A stretch of 64,000 nucleotides of DNA. Origin: Pseudomonas fluorescens. Lineage in GTDB: Bacteria > Pseudomonadota > Gammaproteobacteria > Pseudomonadales > Pseudomonadaceae. Shown piece by piece: positions 45,530-54,165 of the stretch. A program made the translations under genes and the position numbers. The stretch is taken from the NCBI RefSeq assembly GCF_902497625.1, contig NZ_CABVGX010000035.1, positions 1 to 64,000 on the forward strand, read 5' to 3'. The first letter of the stretch is position 1; every line of letters starts with the position of its first letter. The notes beneath the pieces are model-generated. The model worked only from the letters and a program-made list of their open reading frames with translations. It searched no databases and had not been told where the DNA came from.

Positions 45530-45997
45530 ATGACCGCCGTACTCGATACACCCGTCGCAGTGCGGCGGACCGCAATGGACCTGCTCGCGCGACGCGAGCA
45601 CGGTCGAGTCGAACTGACGCGTAAACTGCGTCAGCGCGGTGCACTCCCCGAGATGATCGACGCAGCACTCGACCGGTTGACGGAAGAGGGTTTGCTGTCC
45701 GAATCCCGTTACCTCGAAAGCTTTGTTTCCTATCGGGCGCGCTCCGGCCACGGCCCTTTGCGTATTCGCGAAGAGTTAAGTCAGCGCGGTCTGCAGCGTG
45801 CAGATATCGAACTCGCTATTCGCGAGAGCAGTATCAACTGGCAGGAGCAACTGGAGGATACCTGGCGACGCAAGTTCTCCGGGCATCTACCCATAGACGC
45901 ACGGGAACGCGCCAAGCAAGGCCGCTTTCTGAGTTATCGGGGTTATTCCATGGAAATGATCAGCCGCTTGTTCAGTGGTCGAGGGATGGATGATTAA
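45530..45997 (+). CDS. recX: Regulatory protein RecX
   Basis: Binds RecA filaments and limits recombinase and co-protease activity. 155 residues of tandem three-helix repeats: RRTAMDLLARREHGRVELTRKLRQRG, then LPEMIDAALDRLTEEGLLSESRYLESFVSYRARSGHGPLRIREELSQRG. It lies eight bases after recA, so it should share the SOS promoter. Confidence 0.95.
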   Translation: MTAVLDTPVAVRRTAMDLLARREHGRVELTRKLRQRGALPEMIDAALDRLTEEGLLSESRYLESFVSYRARSGHGPLRIREELSQRGLQRADIELAIRESSINWQEQLEDTWRRKFSGHLPIDARERAKQGRFLSYRGYSMEMISRLFSGRGMDD

Positions 45998-45999
45998 TC

Positions 46000-46037
46000 A
46001 AAAACGGCCCGCTATTTGAATAGCGGGCCGTTTTTTT
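46000..46037. terminator. Bidirectional terminator between recX and the LOG gene
   Basis: A long perfect stem, AAAACGGCCCGCTA / TAGCGGGCCGTTTT, around TTTGAA, flanked by A and T runs. It serves the convergent recX and the leftward LOG-family gene. Confidence 0.92.
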
Positions 46038-46042
46038 CTGCT

Positions 46043-47161
46043 TCACGAAACGTGTATCGGATCCCGCGAAAGCTGGTGGGCAATGGGTTGGGCCGTCGCC
46101 CAGTTCTCGGGCAGATTGATAAAGTCCACCAATTCGCGCAGGCGTCCATGATTACGGGCGTTAAAGGTGAAGGCCAAACGCGCCAAATGACTGAACTGCT
46201 GCTCGTCGTGTTCTTCACCGTCGTAGGCATGCTGATGAAAGTGATCGCTCAGGCACAGGTCGGCAAAACTCTCCTGCATCTGCTCAAGCGCATCGTCGCT
46301 TAGCTTATGGTTCATCCGGATCACGAATTGATGCTTGAGCCAGCGGCTCGAGTGAAAGTTGCTGTAGAACTGATTGATCTGCTCAACCGCCTCTTCGGCG
46401 CTGTAAACCAGGCTGACAAGCTTCATGTCGGTCGGCAGGATGTAGCGGTTTTCTTCCAGTTGATTGCGAATGAAATCCAGCGCGCTTTGCCAGAAATTAC
46501 CGCCAGGTGAATCCAGCAGCACCACCGGTACCAGCGGACTTTTCCCTGTTTGAATCAGTGTCAGAACTTCCAGCGCTTCATCCAGCGTGCCAAAGCCGCC
46601 GGGGCACAGAACCAATGCGTCGGCTTCCTTCACGAAGAACAGCTTACGGGTGAAGAAGAAGTGGAAGGGCAGCAGGTTGCTGGTGCCATTGACGGTCGGA
46701 TTGGCGTGTTGCTCGAACGGTAGAGTGATATTGAACCCTAGGCTGTGTTCGCGGCCGGCACCTTCGTGGGCCGCAGCCATGATGCCGCCTCCGGCCCCGG
46801 TGATGACCATCAGGTCGGAGCGCGCCAGTGCAGCGCCGAGTTCTCGGGCCATTGCATACAGAGGATGCTCGATCGGTGTTCGGGCCGAACCAAAAACCGT
46901 GACCTTGCGTCGTCCGCGAAACTTTTCGAGCACGCGGAATGCTTGCTCGAGTTCGCGCAAGGCCTGCAGGGTGATTTTGGCGTTCCAGCGGTTGTGATCT
47001 TCCTGGGCCATGCGCAGCACGGTGAGGATCATGTCGCGGTAGATCGGGATGTTCTGGCTGTTGGGTGAAACAAGCTTGAGTTGATCTTCAACCTTGCTGA
47101 TGAGGTCGTGGCCGCTTTCTTCGAAATGACGGCTGAGGAGGTCATTCGGTTGGTAAGGCAT
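46043..47161 (-). CDS. LOG-family protein with long N- and C-terminal extensions
   Basis: 372 residues. The central part (about 110-240) is a Rossmann-like LOG domain with VTGAGGGIMAAAHEGAGRE and the family motif CPGGFGTLDEALEVLTLIQTG (PGGxGTxxE). LOG enzymes cleave nucleoside 5'-monophosphates to base and ribose 5-phosphate; some release active cytokinins. Typical stand-alone LOG proteins have about 190-230 residues, so roughly 100 N-terminal and 130 C-terminal residues are extra. These extensions are helical-looking and rich in His and charged residues. The substrate cannot be told from the sequence. Confidence 0.82.
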   Translation of the reverse strand: MPYQPNDLLSRHFEESGHDLISKVEDQLKLVSPNSQNIPIYRDMILTVLRMAQEDHNRWNAKITLQALRELEQAFRVLEKFRGRRKVTVFGSARTPIEHPLYAMARELGAALARSDLMVITGAGGGIMAAAHEGAGREHSLGFNITLPFEQHANPTVNGTSNLLPFHFFFTRKLFFVKEADALVLCPGGFGTLDEALEVLTLIQTGKSPLVPVVLLDSPGGNFWQSALDFIRNQLEENRYILPTDMKLVSLVYSAEEAVEQINQFYSNFHSSRWLKHQFVIRMNHKLSDDALEQMQESFADLCLSDHFHQHAYDGEEHDEQQFSHLARLAFTFNARNHGRLRELVDFINLPENWATAQPIAHQLSRDPIHVS

Positions 47162-47524
47162 TCAACTTCTCCTTCTGCACAAAGCCCTTGGCTACGACGA
47201 GGCAGTCGTCGGCGCCGCAATACCTCGTGTGTCACTGACAGCCCAGGCTGGCGCCTGGACGGTCCAACTGAGTCGTAATCCGGACCCTCATGTGTTGATC
47301 GTCGCTGCGATGATCATTGCGCCGCAAAGTCTTTCCTGGCAACTGCTTATTGACGATTTAAGGCGGGTTTCACCGCTCGTCTGAAGGCATACCGCAAGCC
47401 CCACACTCTGATTTACTGAATCACAGGCGTTACACCACATATTTGAGTCCCGCGGGACGCACGGACAAGCAGGTAAAGGATTTTTTTTCGCTCAAGCGAG
47501 GGCGACGAGCAGGGAGCCGAAGCA
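47162..47524. other. 363-base gap without a recognised gene
   Basis: Between the LOG gene and the small rightward gene at 47525. It must hold promoters for both. I see an eight-base T run at 47481-47488 followed by the small dyad CGCTC-AAG-CGAGG, and no credible coding frame. Confidence 0.4.
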
Positions 47525-47725
47525 ATGGCCAGAGTCATTCTGGAGATCGATACGCAACTGTATCGATTGCTCAAATCATCCGCCGAGACCAATAACCTGA
47601 GTCTTGAAGAAGAGTGCTGCCGACGTCTCGAGGGTGCCGATCGGCGCTCCAGATATTTGCAGGCTTTGTTGGCAGAGCTGCGCGCCGAGGATGAACAGCG
47701 ACGCGCGAATGCTCAGTCGCGTTGA
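47525..47725 (+). CDS. Small ribbon-helix-helix-like protein
   Basis: 66 residues, MARVILEIDTQLYRLLKSSAETNNLSLEEECCRRLEG then a charged tail. The start, a beta-strand (RVILEIDTQLYRLLK) followed by two predicted helices, resembles Arc/CopG/FitA-like DNA-binding proteins and antitoxins. GGGAGCC at 47512-47518 is the likely ribosome binding site. No toxin partner follows: the next gene is on the opposite strand and convergent, its stop codon adjoining this one. Function unknown; it is a probable real gene because of its ribosome binding site and composition. Confidence 0.6.
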   Translation: MARVILEIDTQLYRLLKSSAETNNLSLEEECCRRLEGADRRSRYLQALLAELRAEDEQRRANAQSR

Positions 47726-48151
47726 TTACTTCTTTTTTGCGGGCGTTGCCTTGGGGCAATCCGATTCCTGATAGCTGGCAGAACCGACCGAGCGGTTGGT
47801 TTTCACTTCAGTGAAGTCATAACGCATGACTGCTCCCTTGGCCATCAGCTTGCGGAAGGAAGGATTGTTGCAAACAGAGGCGCCAAGCTGGAAATACACG
47901 GCTTTGGGATCGGCGCGCATTTTGTCGGCATGACTGCTCTGCACGCTCAGGTGATTGATCAGCACGTTGCCTTCGGCTGTATAGCCTTGATCAAGAATGT
48001 CTTCGTTGATGGCCCGTGGAGTGCCAGCGCTGCTTTGTGCGGCGACGTTTCGCAGTTCCCGATTCAGATTCTGCTCACTCAAGGAAGCAGCCTGAGCGCT
48101 GAAAGACGATGCGAGCAAAATGGCCGCGGTGGGAACGATAAGGCGCAGCAT
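47726..48151 (-). CDS. Secreted QSregVF-family protein (PA3611-like)
   Basis: 141 residues with a clear signal peptide (MLRLIVPTAAILLASSFSAQA, cut before AS) and two cysteines (VCNNPSF and SDCPK) that could form a disulphide. The sequence AINEDILDQGYTAEGNVLINHLSVQ and its position near recA and erdR match the P. aeruginosa protein PA3611, the type member of the putative quorum-sensing-regulated virulence factor family. The mature function is unknown. Lysine-rich C-terminus (PATPAKKK). Confidence 0.75.
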   Translation of the reverse strand: MLRLIVPTAAILLASSFSAQAASLSEQNLNRELRNVAAQSSAGTPRAINEDILDQGYTAEGNVLINHLSVQSSHADKMRADPKAVYFQLGASVCNNPSFRKLMAKGAVMRYDFTEVKTNRSVGSASYQESDCPKATPAKKK

Positions 48152-48354
48152 GAAACTCTCCTGATTCAGTGACGGGTGCTCAGTGACAGGTGGTTCGACC
48201 CCTCACATGACTGTGCGTTCAGTGGCGGCAAATTATAGGGGACGGGGCCTGTACGGTACAGGCTTGCGCCGGCTGCTCTGATAAACTGCCGATACTTTCT
48301 ACCCTACCGAGTGTTGTTCGTGTCGATTTTCCTTCCCCGCAGGATGTGCCTGCG

Positions 48355-49104
48355 ATGAGCCAGTCCTTTGCATCGAACGCCGTCGCCCGCCTGCGCGATC
48401 AGCGCGAAGAAGAGGGTATCAAGCCCATTCAGGCCCGTGGCTGGCGTGCACCGCGATGCCGCGCTTGTCGTGTGATCGAGAGCCACTGCCTGTGCGCCTG
48501 GCGTCCACAGGTTGAGGCTCGCGCCGGCGTGTGTCTGATCATGACCAACAAGGAAGTGTTCAAACCCAGCAACACCGGTTGGTTGATTGCCGATGTGGTG
48601 CGCGATAATCACGCGTTCATCTGGTCGCGCACTGAAACAGATCCGCAACTGTTGGCGTTGCTCGCGGACCCGCAGTGGCAACCTTACCTGGTATTTCCCG
48701 GCGAATACGTTGAGCCAGAGCGTGTAACCCACAGCGTTGACACCGCCAGCACCAAGCGGCCGCTGTTTATCCTGCTGGACGCCACCTGGACCGAGGCACG
48801 CAAGATTTTTCGCAAGAGTCCTTATCTGGACAAATTGCCGATTCTCAGCCTGCTGCCGGAAAAACTGTCCCGCTATCGATTACGCCGGTCGACCCGCAGC
48901 GAGCATCTGTGCACTGCAGAAGTGGCCGCGTTATGCCTCGATCTTGCCGGCGATAGCGCGGCGGCGTCGGCACTGGACGCGTATTTCGATGTGTTCAGCC
49001 AGCACTACCTGGACGCCAAACATCAGCTCGATATGAACGTGTCCACTGCGGCGCATGCCGAGCTTGAGCCTTTCCTGCAAAACACGGCTGTCGTCATCTG
49101 CTGA
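48355..49104 (+). CDS. DTW-domain protein, putative tRNA-uridine aminocarboxypropyltransferase
   Basis: 249 residues of the DTW/TDD family, whose characterised members transfer the 3-amino-3-carboxypropyl group of S-adenosylmethionine to uridine in tRNA (acp3U). A cysteine cluster CRACRVIESHCLC near the N-terminus suits metal binding; the family motif appears as LLDATWTEARK, and the C-terminal segment STRSEHLCTAEVAALCL is typical. I use ATG 48355, ten bases after AGGA; a GTG three codons upstream is possible. The next gene encodes ErdR. Target tRNA position is inferred from the family only. Confidence 0.78.
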   Translation: MSQSFASNAVARLRDQREEEGIKPIQARGWRAPRCRACRVIESHCLCAWRPQVEARAGVCLIMTNKEVFKPSNTGWLIADVVRDNHAFIWSRTETDPQLLALLADPQWQPYLVFPGEYVEPERVTHSVDTASTKRPLFILLDATWTEARKIFRKSPYLDKLPILSLLPEKLSRYRLRRSTRSEHLCTAEVAALCLDLAGDSAAASALDAYFDVFSQHYLDAKHQLDMNVSTAAHAELEPFLQNTAVVIC

Positions 49105-49301
49105 TTGTCGCCCATACTGCAAAAGTGTCTACCGAGCACGTCGCTTGACCACCCTGACTTCGCTGGGCATGCTTGGCGCCGATTAGGGCGCGGCCGCAGT
49201 TTGAAACGCCGTTTTTTGACGTGATTGGCGTTGATCGTGCTCTGTTGGCGCAGTTGCGTGGCTGCACCTCCAGTTGTTTGAAAAACAGGATCAATAGAAC
49301 A

Positions 49302-49952
49302 ATGGCCACATACGAAATCCTGATTGCCGATGACCATCCGCTGTTTCGTTCCGCTTTGCATCAGGCGCTAACCCTGGGCCTCGGCCCTGACGTTCGTTTG
49401 GTGGAAGTGGCGAGCATTGCCGAGCTGGAGACCCGTCTGGATGAGAAGGCCGACTGGGATCTGGTCTTGCTCGATTTGAACATGCCCGGCGCCTACGGCT
49501 TTTCCGGGCTGGTGCTGCTACGCGGGCAGTATCCGCAGATTCCGGTGGTGATGATTTCCGCTCAGGAAGAAGCGACGATCATGGTGAAGTCCCGCGAGTT
49601 CGGGGCCAGCGGATTCATTCCCAAGTCGAGCGACCTGACTGTCATTCAAAAAGCCGTGCGGGCCGTGCTCGATGGCGATGTGTTCTGGCCGCCTCAGGCG
49701 TTCGAAGCCGTCATTGTTTCCGCCGAAGCGAAAGCCGCCAGTGAAGGCCTTGCCAGCCTGACGCCGCAACAGTTTCGAGTACTGACCATGGTCTGTGAGG
49801 GCTTGCTGAACAAGCAGATCGCATACGAGCTGAGCGTTTCCGAAGCGACCATCAAAGCTCATGTCACGGCGATATTCCGCAAGCTGAATGTGCGCACCCG
49901 TACCCAGGCTGCTTTACTGCTGCAACAGCTTGAGTCAATTTCCAGCCACTAG
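49302..49952 (+). CDS. erdR: LuxR-type response regulator ErdR
   Basis: 216 residues: receiver domain (about 1-120) with acidic pocket DD at 10-11, phospho-acceptor D58 in LVLLDLNMPG, and K in IPKSS; C-terminal LuxR/NarL helix-turn-helix (LTPQQFRVLTMVCEGLLNKQIAYELSVSEATIKAHVTAIFRKL). In P. aeruginosa the neighbour of dgkA and the DTW gene is ErdR (PA3604), which works with the ethanol-oxidation regulators and controls acetate use. The histidine kinase partner is not here. ATG 49302 is preceded by weak GGATC; the frame runs open further upstream. Confidence 0.85.
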   Translation: MATYEILIADDHPLFRSALHQALTLGLGPDVRLVEVASIAELETRLDEKADWDLVLLDLNMPGAYGFSGLVLLRGQYPQIPVVMISAQEEATIMVKSREFGASGFIPKSSDLTVIQKAVRAVLDGDVFWPPQAFEAVIVSAEAKAASEGLASLTPQQFRVLTMVCEGLLNKQIAYELSVSEATIKAHVTAIFRKLNVRTRTQAALLLQQLESISSH

Positions 49953-50027
49953 GGTTTGGCGTCTTCACGCTTTTTTGACTTTGATTGATCTAGCTTTCCC
50001 ACTTTCTTTTGGTCAGTTGCCCACTCT

Positions 50028-50390
50028 ATGTCTCCTTTCAAAGGCCAGACCGGCCTGAAACGCATCCTCAATGCCTCCGGTTATTCGCTGGATGGTCTGC
50101 GCGCCGCCTTCACCGGTGAAGCCGCTTTTCGGCAGTTGGTGTTGCTCAACGTCGTTTTGATTCCGCTGTCGTTTTTTCTGGATGTCAGCCGCGTCGAGCA
50201 GGCGCTGCTGATCGCCGTGTGTCTTCTGGCGCTGATTGTGGAGTTGCTCAACTCTGCGGTCGAAGCGGCGATTGACCGTATCTCGCTCGAGTTGCACCCT
50301 CTGTCGAAAAACGCCAAGGACATGGGCAGCGCTGCTCAGTTTGTGGCGCTGACCATGATCGGTCTGGTGTGGGCAGTGATTCTGCTTTAA
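50028..50390 (+). CDS. dgkA: Diacylglycerol kinase (prokaryotic type)
   Basis: Small trimeric inner-membrane kinase that recycles diacylglycerol to phosphatidic acid. 120 residues with three hydrophobic segments (VLLNVVLIPLSFFLDV, ALLIAVCLLALIVELL, VALTMIGLVWAVILL) and the catalytic Glu-containing signature ELLNSAVEAAIDRISLE. Its stop overlaps the stop of the convergent finR gene. Confidence 0.95.
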   Translation: MSPFKGQTGLKRILNASGYSLDGLRAAFTGEAAFRQLVLLNVVLIPLSFFLDVSRVEQALLIAVCLLALIVELLNSAVEAAIDRISLELHPLSKNAKDMGSAAQFVALTMIGLVWAVILL

Positions 50391-51313
50391 GCAATATTAG
50401 GCAATACGATCTCGTCGCTGCGCTGAACCCCAGCGGTAAAAGCGCGGCACAGGTCGAGGAATTCGCGCATCGCCGAGGTCTGATATTTCTGTTTGTGCCA
50501 GATGAAGTAGAACTGCCGGGCGAGATCCAGGTCCGGTGTTTCCACCGGCACCAGGCTGCCACGGCGAAACGCGTCGCGTAGCGCCAGGCGCGATATGCAG
50601 CCAATCCCCAAACCTGATTCCACCGCGCGTTTGATCGCTTCGGTGTGCTCCAGCTCAAGACGAATGTTCAATCCGCTGCGATGATGACGCATGGCCTGAT
50701 CAAAGGTCAGCCGAGTACCTGAGCCCTGTTCACGCAAGATCCAGGCTTCCTGACTGAGTTCGTCCATCGTTGCCGCACCGCGGCTGGCCAGCGGATGTTG
50801 CGGTGCGCAGAACACTACCAGCTCATCTTCCACCCAGCTCTGCACCTCGATGTCCGGGTGGCTGCAATCGCCTTCAATCAGACCCAGATCAATTTCATAG
50901 TGAGCGACTTGTTGCACGATGTTGGCGGTATTTTGCACGTGCAGCTTCACCTGGCTTTCCGGGTGACGTTGCATGAAGCTGCCGATCAGCAAGGTCGCCA
51001 GATAATTGCCGATGGTCAAGGTGGCGCCGACCGCCAGCGAGCCGAAACCTGACTTGCCGTTTAGCAAGTCTTCGATCTCCTTGGCCTGATCGAGCAGTGC
51101 CACCGCTTGCGGCAGTAACTGTTTACCGAGGGCGTTGAGGCTCAGCCGTTTGCCGGCGCGATCAAACAGCTGGCAGCTGGATTGGCGCTCGAGTTCGGTG
51201 ATCGAGGTGCTCGCCGCCGATTGTGAGAGGTTGAGCGTCAGCGCGGCACGGGATACGCTTTCCTGCTGGGCGACGGCGACGAATACTTGAAGTTGACGGA
51301 GAGTAAATCGCAT
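50387..51313 (-). CDS. finR: LysR-family regulator FinR
   Basis: 308 residues: winged helix-turn-helix (MRFTLRQLQVFVAVAQQESVSRAALTLNLSQSAASTSITELE) and LysR substrate-binding domain. It is divergent from fpr with a 148-base gap; in P. putida and P. aeruginosa the LysR gene in this place is FinR, the activator of the ferredoxin-NADP+ reductase gene under oxidative stress. The start is the ATG at 51313; the frame is open upstream across the intergenic region but that part is not LysR-like. It converges with dgkA, sharing four bases at the stops. Confidence 0.88.
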   Translation of the reverse strand: MRFTLRQLQVFVAVAQQESVSRAALTLNLSQSAASTSITELERQSSCQLFDRAGKRLSLNALGKQLLPQAVALLDQAKEIEDLLNGKSGFGSLAVGATLTIGNYLATLLIGSFMQRHPESQVKLHVQNTANIVQQVAHYEIDLGLIEGDCSHPDIEVQSWVEDELVVFCAPQHPLASRGAATMDELSQEAWILREQGSGTRLTFDQAMRHHRSGLNIRLELEHTEAIKRAVESGLGIGCISRLALRDAFRRGSLVPVETPDLDLARQFYFIWHKQKYQTSAMREFLDLCRAFTAGVQRSDEIVLPNIA

Positions 51314-51461
51314 ATCTATATAACCGATAACCCTTATCTTAATAATCCATTTAACAGATATTGTTACTGCTATTAGAATGCGATGCAATTGCGCACAACT
51401 GTTTTTTTCAAGCAGCAGGCGCCAAGCACGCGCAGACCAAATTCCCAGGAGTCCCACGTAC
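51314..51461. promoter_or_regulatory. Divergent finR / fpr promoter region
   Basis: 148 bases; the first 65 are strongly A/T-rich (around ATATAACCGATAACCC and CTTAATAATCCATTTAACAG). Expected to contain the FinR site and both promoters. The dyad is not certain by eye. Confidence 0.5.
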
Positions 51462-52241
51462 ATGAGCAACATGAACCACGAGCGTGTCCTCAGTGTTCAT
51501 CACTGGAATGACACTCTGTTCAGCTTCAAGTGCACCCGCGATCCGGGCCTGCGCTTCGAGAACGGTCAGTTCGTGATGATCGGCCTGCAACAACCCAACG
51601 GCCGGCCGCTCATGCGGGCTTACTCGATTGCCAGCCCGAACTGGGAAGAGCATCTCGAGTTTTTCAGCATCAAGGTGCCTGACGGTCCGCTGACTTCCCA
51701 GTTGCAGCATCTGAAGGAAGGCGACGAGATCATCATCAGCAAGAAGCCTACCGGCACGCTGGTTCTGGATGACTTGAAGCCTGGCAAACATTTGTACCTG
51801 CTCAGTACAGGTACCGGTCTGGCGCCGTTCATGAGCGTCATCCAGGACCCGGAAACCTACGAGCGTTTCGAGAAAGTGATCCTTTGCCACGGCGTGCGTT
51901 ACGTCAACGAAGTCGCTTACCGCGAGTTCATCACCGAGCACCTGCCGCAGAACGAATTTTTCGGCGAGTCCCTGCGTGACAAGTTGATCTACTACCCGAC
52001 CGTGACCCGCGAACCGTTCGAGAACGAAGGCCGTTTGACCGACCTGATGCGCAGCGGCAAGCTATTCAGCGACATCGGTCTGCCACCGATCAACCCGCAG
52101 GACGACCGCGCCATGCTGTGCGGTAGCCCGAGCATGCTCGACGAAACCAGCGAAGTCTTGAACAGCTTCGGCCTGAAGGTTTCGCCGCGTATGCGCGAGC
52201 CGGGTGATTACCTGATCGAGCGAGCATTTGTCGAGAAGTAA
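51462..52241 (+). CDS. fpr: Ferredoxin/flavodoxin-NADP+ reductase
   Basis: FAD enzyme exchanging electrons between NADPH and ferredoxin or flavodoxin, 259 residues. FAD-binding RAYSIASPNWEEHLEFFSIKV, NADP-binding LSTGTGLAPFMSV and the C-terminal LCGSPSMLDET with the terminal segment DYLIERAFVEK mark the bacterial subclass. The start is ATG 51462 with AGGAGTCC upstream. fdxA, a possible partner, is also in the window. Confidence 0.96.
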   Translation: MSNMNHERVLSVHHWNDTLFSFKCTRDPGLRFENGQFVMIGLQQPNGRPLMRAYSIASPNWEEHLEFFSIKVPDGPLTSQLQHLKEGDEIIISKKPTGTLVLDDLKPGKHLYLLSTGTGLAPFMSVIQDPETYERFEKVILCHGVRYVNEVAYREFITEHLPQNEFFGESLRDKLIYYPTVTREPFENEGRLTDLMRSGKLFSDIGLPPINPQDDRAMLCGSPSMLDETSEVLNSFGLKVSPRMREPGDYLIERAFVEK

Positions 52242-52264
52242 GAAACCACTGCACTGCTCTACTT

Positions 52265-52352
52265 GTGGGAGCGAACCTGCTCGCGATAGCGGACTGTCCG
52301 TCAACGTCATCGTTGAATGTTACGCCGCCATCGCGAGCAGACTCGCTCCCAC
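52265..52352. repeat. REP doublet (REPIN), GTGGGAGCGA type
   Basis: GTGGGAGCGAACCTGCTCGC from 52265 and the opposing copy ending CTCGCTCCCAC at 52352. Lies between the fpr stop and its terminator. Confidence 0.87.
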
Positions 52353-52374
52353 ATGGGTTTGATGGTGACCATCG

Positions 52375-52413
52375 AAAAGCCCGCGTTGCCTTCAGAGGTA
52401 GCGCGGGCTTTTG
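52375..52413. terminator. Terminator between fpr and trmO
   Basis: AAAAGCCCGCG / CGCGGGCTTTT enclosing a 16-base loop. Symmetrical, so it may also serve trmO on the other strand, whose stop is at 52426. Confidence 0.85.
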
Positions 52414-52425
52414 CGTTTTTGGCGT

Positions 52426-53124
52426 TCAACCCTTAACGGTAATAACTTCCAGGACCCGGATCAGACCCACCTCGGGGTAATGCCAACGCACATCCACATC
52501 CCACAATTGCGCGCCGTATTCACGCTCCGGGACCGTGGTTTGATACGCCGGGCGCGGATCCTGCGCCAGACATTGCTCAATCAGGGCAACCAAGGGCTCG
52601 TCAAGGCGCTGAGCATGCTCGTGAGCCTGGATCAGCGCCGTATCCGTCCACTGCACAGCAATCAGCTGCGGCGCTGCGCTGGCGATGGTGTTGGAGGCCG
52701 AGTCGATGATGTCGGCGTACGGCACGTAGGGCTTGATGTCGAGAATGGGTGTGCCATCCAGCAGATCAATGCCGGATATCCACAGGCGATCGGCCTCCAC
52801 CTTATCCAGCTTGACCACGGATTGACCGATGCCATTCGGCCGGTGCGTGGCTCGGGTGGCAAAAACGCCCATGGATTTGTTGCCACCCAGGCGAGGAGGG
52901 CGGACTTTCAAGCGCGGCTTGTCCTCCAGCGCCTGATGAAACAGAAACAGTAGCCAGACGTGGCTGACCTGCTCCAGACCTTGCACGGCTTCGCCCTGAT
53001 TGAAGGGTGCGACCAGTTCCAGTACACCGCGAGCGGCCGGGGCCAGTTGTGGCTGGCGCGGGATGGCGAACTTCTCCTTGAAGCAGGAGCGCACGAAGCC
53101 GATCGGGGAAACGCTGTAGGTCAT
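52426..53124 (-). CDS. trmO: tRNA (N6-threonylcarbamoyladenosine(37)-N6)-methyltransferase TrmO
   Basis: Methylates the t6A37 modification using S-adenosylmethionine (TsaA/YaeB family). 232 residues: MTYSVSPIGFVRSCFKEKFAIPRQPQLAPAARG at the N-terminus, HVWLLFLFH, the THRPNGIGQSVVKL motif, LDIKPYVPYAD and a C-terminal domain with DPRPAYQ. The start is CAT at 53122-53124; the frame is open upstream but without family similarity. A REP pair lies upstream, towards the broken rhlG-like gene. Confidence 0.93.
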   Translation of the reverse strand: MTYSVSPIGFVRSCFKEKFAIPRQPQLAPAARGVLELVAPFNQGEAVQGLEQVSHVWLLFLFHQALEDKPRLKVRPPRLGGNKSMGVFATRATHRPNGIGQSVVKLDKVEADRLWISGIDLLDGTPILDIKPYVPYADIIDSASNTIASAAPQLIAVQWTDTALIQAHEHAQRLDEPLVALIEQCLAQDPRPAYQTTVPEREYGAQLWDVDVRWHYPEVGLIRVLEVITVKG

Positions 53125-53203
53125 GGTCTGGGGTCGAGGCGGGAATCTGGGCGGGCATGATAACCCGATCAAACTGAATTCAGGGGTGCTTGTGCCGGCC
53201 ACT

Positions 53204-53278
53204 TCGCGAGCAGGCTCGCTCCCACAGGTGATCTATGGTGCACAGGAGATCCAGTGTGGGAGCGAGCCTGCTCGCGAT
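53204..53278. repeat. REP pair in reversed (tail-to-tail) arrangement
   Basis: TCGCGAGCAGGCTCGCTCCC (53204-53223) is followed by the opposite orientation GGGAGCGAGCCTGCTCGCGA (53259-53278). The two 20-base cores are perfect reverse complements, separated by 35 bases. Orientation is opposite to the REPINs at 24970 and 52265. Confidence 0.87.
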
Positions 53279-53292
53279 GGCCGCAACGCGGA

Positions 53293-54064
53293 TTACAGAC
53301 TGAACCCACCATCCAGAGGAATAATATTCCCGGTCATATACGCTCCCGCCGTACTCGCCAGACTGATCGCCAGCGCCGCCATTTCTTCCTCACGCCCCCA
53401 ACGTTTCATCGGAATCAACGCCGTATCCTCCGCCAGCGCCTGCTCATCGTTCCCGATATGCTGGGTCATCTTGCTCGGAAACCGTCCTGGTGCAATCACG
53501 TTGACGTTGATGTGCTGACCCACCAGTTCTCGCGCCAGAATCCGCGACAATTGATGCAGCGCTGCCTTGCTCGGCCCATAGGCGTAAGCCTGTTCGCCGA
53601 AGGACGAAAATACCCGCCACTGAGCCGATGTTGATGATGCGCGCCGGATTTGCGGCCGAGCCGGCTTTGCGCAGCAGGGGCAGAAACTGCTGGATGCAGT
53701 TGAACACTGAGGTCACGTTGAGCTGCATGACTTTTTCCCAGCCCTTCACCGGATAGCTTTCCAGCGGGGCACCCCATGTGGTGCCCGCGTTGTTGACCAG
53801 GATGTCCAGATGCGTGATCTGTTGTCCCAACCGCGTCGCCAGTTGCTGTACGCCCGCTTCAGTGGCGAGGTTTGCTGCGACCCCGTGGCATCGGCCAAGC
53901 GCACTGAGTTCGTCAGCCGTTTGCTGGCAGGCTTCGGCATCGCGGGAGCAGACGTAGACGGTGGCGCCGGCCTCGACATAAGCCTTGGCAATCATTTTGC
54001 CAATACCACGGGTGCCGCCGGTCACCAGAGCGGTGCGGCCTTGCAGGGAAAAGTATGGGTGCAT
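53293..54064 (-). pseudogene. RhlG-like short-chain dehydrogenase/reductase, frameshifted
   Basis: NADPH-dependent beta-ketoacyl reductase-like SDR. The 5' frame (54064 downwards) encodes MHPYFSLQGRTALVTGGTRGIGK (TGxxxGIG cofactor site), LVNNAGTTWG and NIGSVAG. Then the frame breaks: after GSVAGI an extra base in the A run at 53607-53610 (T run on the coding strand) shifts reading. In the other frame the protein continues SSFGEQAYAYGPSKAALHQLSR (catalytic YxxxK), ELVGQHINVNVIAPGRFPSKM and IPLDGGFSL, ending at 53293. Removing one base gives a single 256-residue protein, the length of P. aeruginosa RhlG, which it closely resembles. It may be a real mutation or a sequencing error. Without correction the YxxxK motif is lost. 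Confidence 0.88.
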
Positions 54065-54165
54065 GGCAAATCCTGAGAGCTGAGGGTGATTACACCCTAG
54101 TCGTCAGCCGCATGAAGCGGAGCCACTATTTTTGCGAGGAATGGGGGGCCATTCGGCCCAGATAC

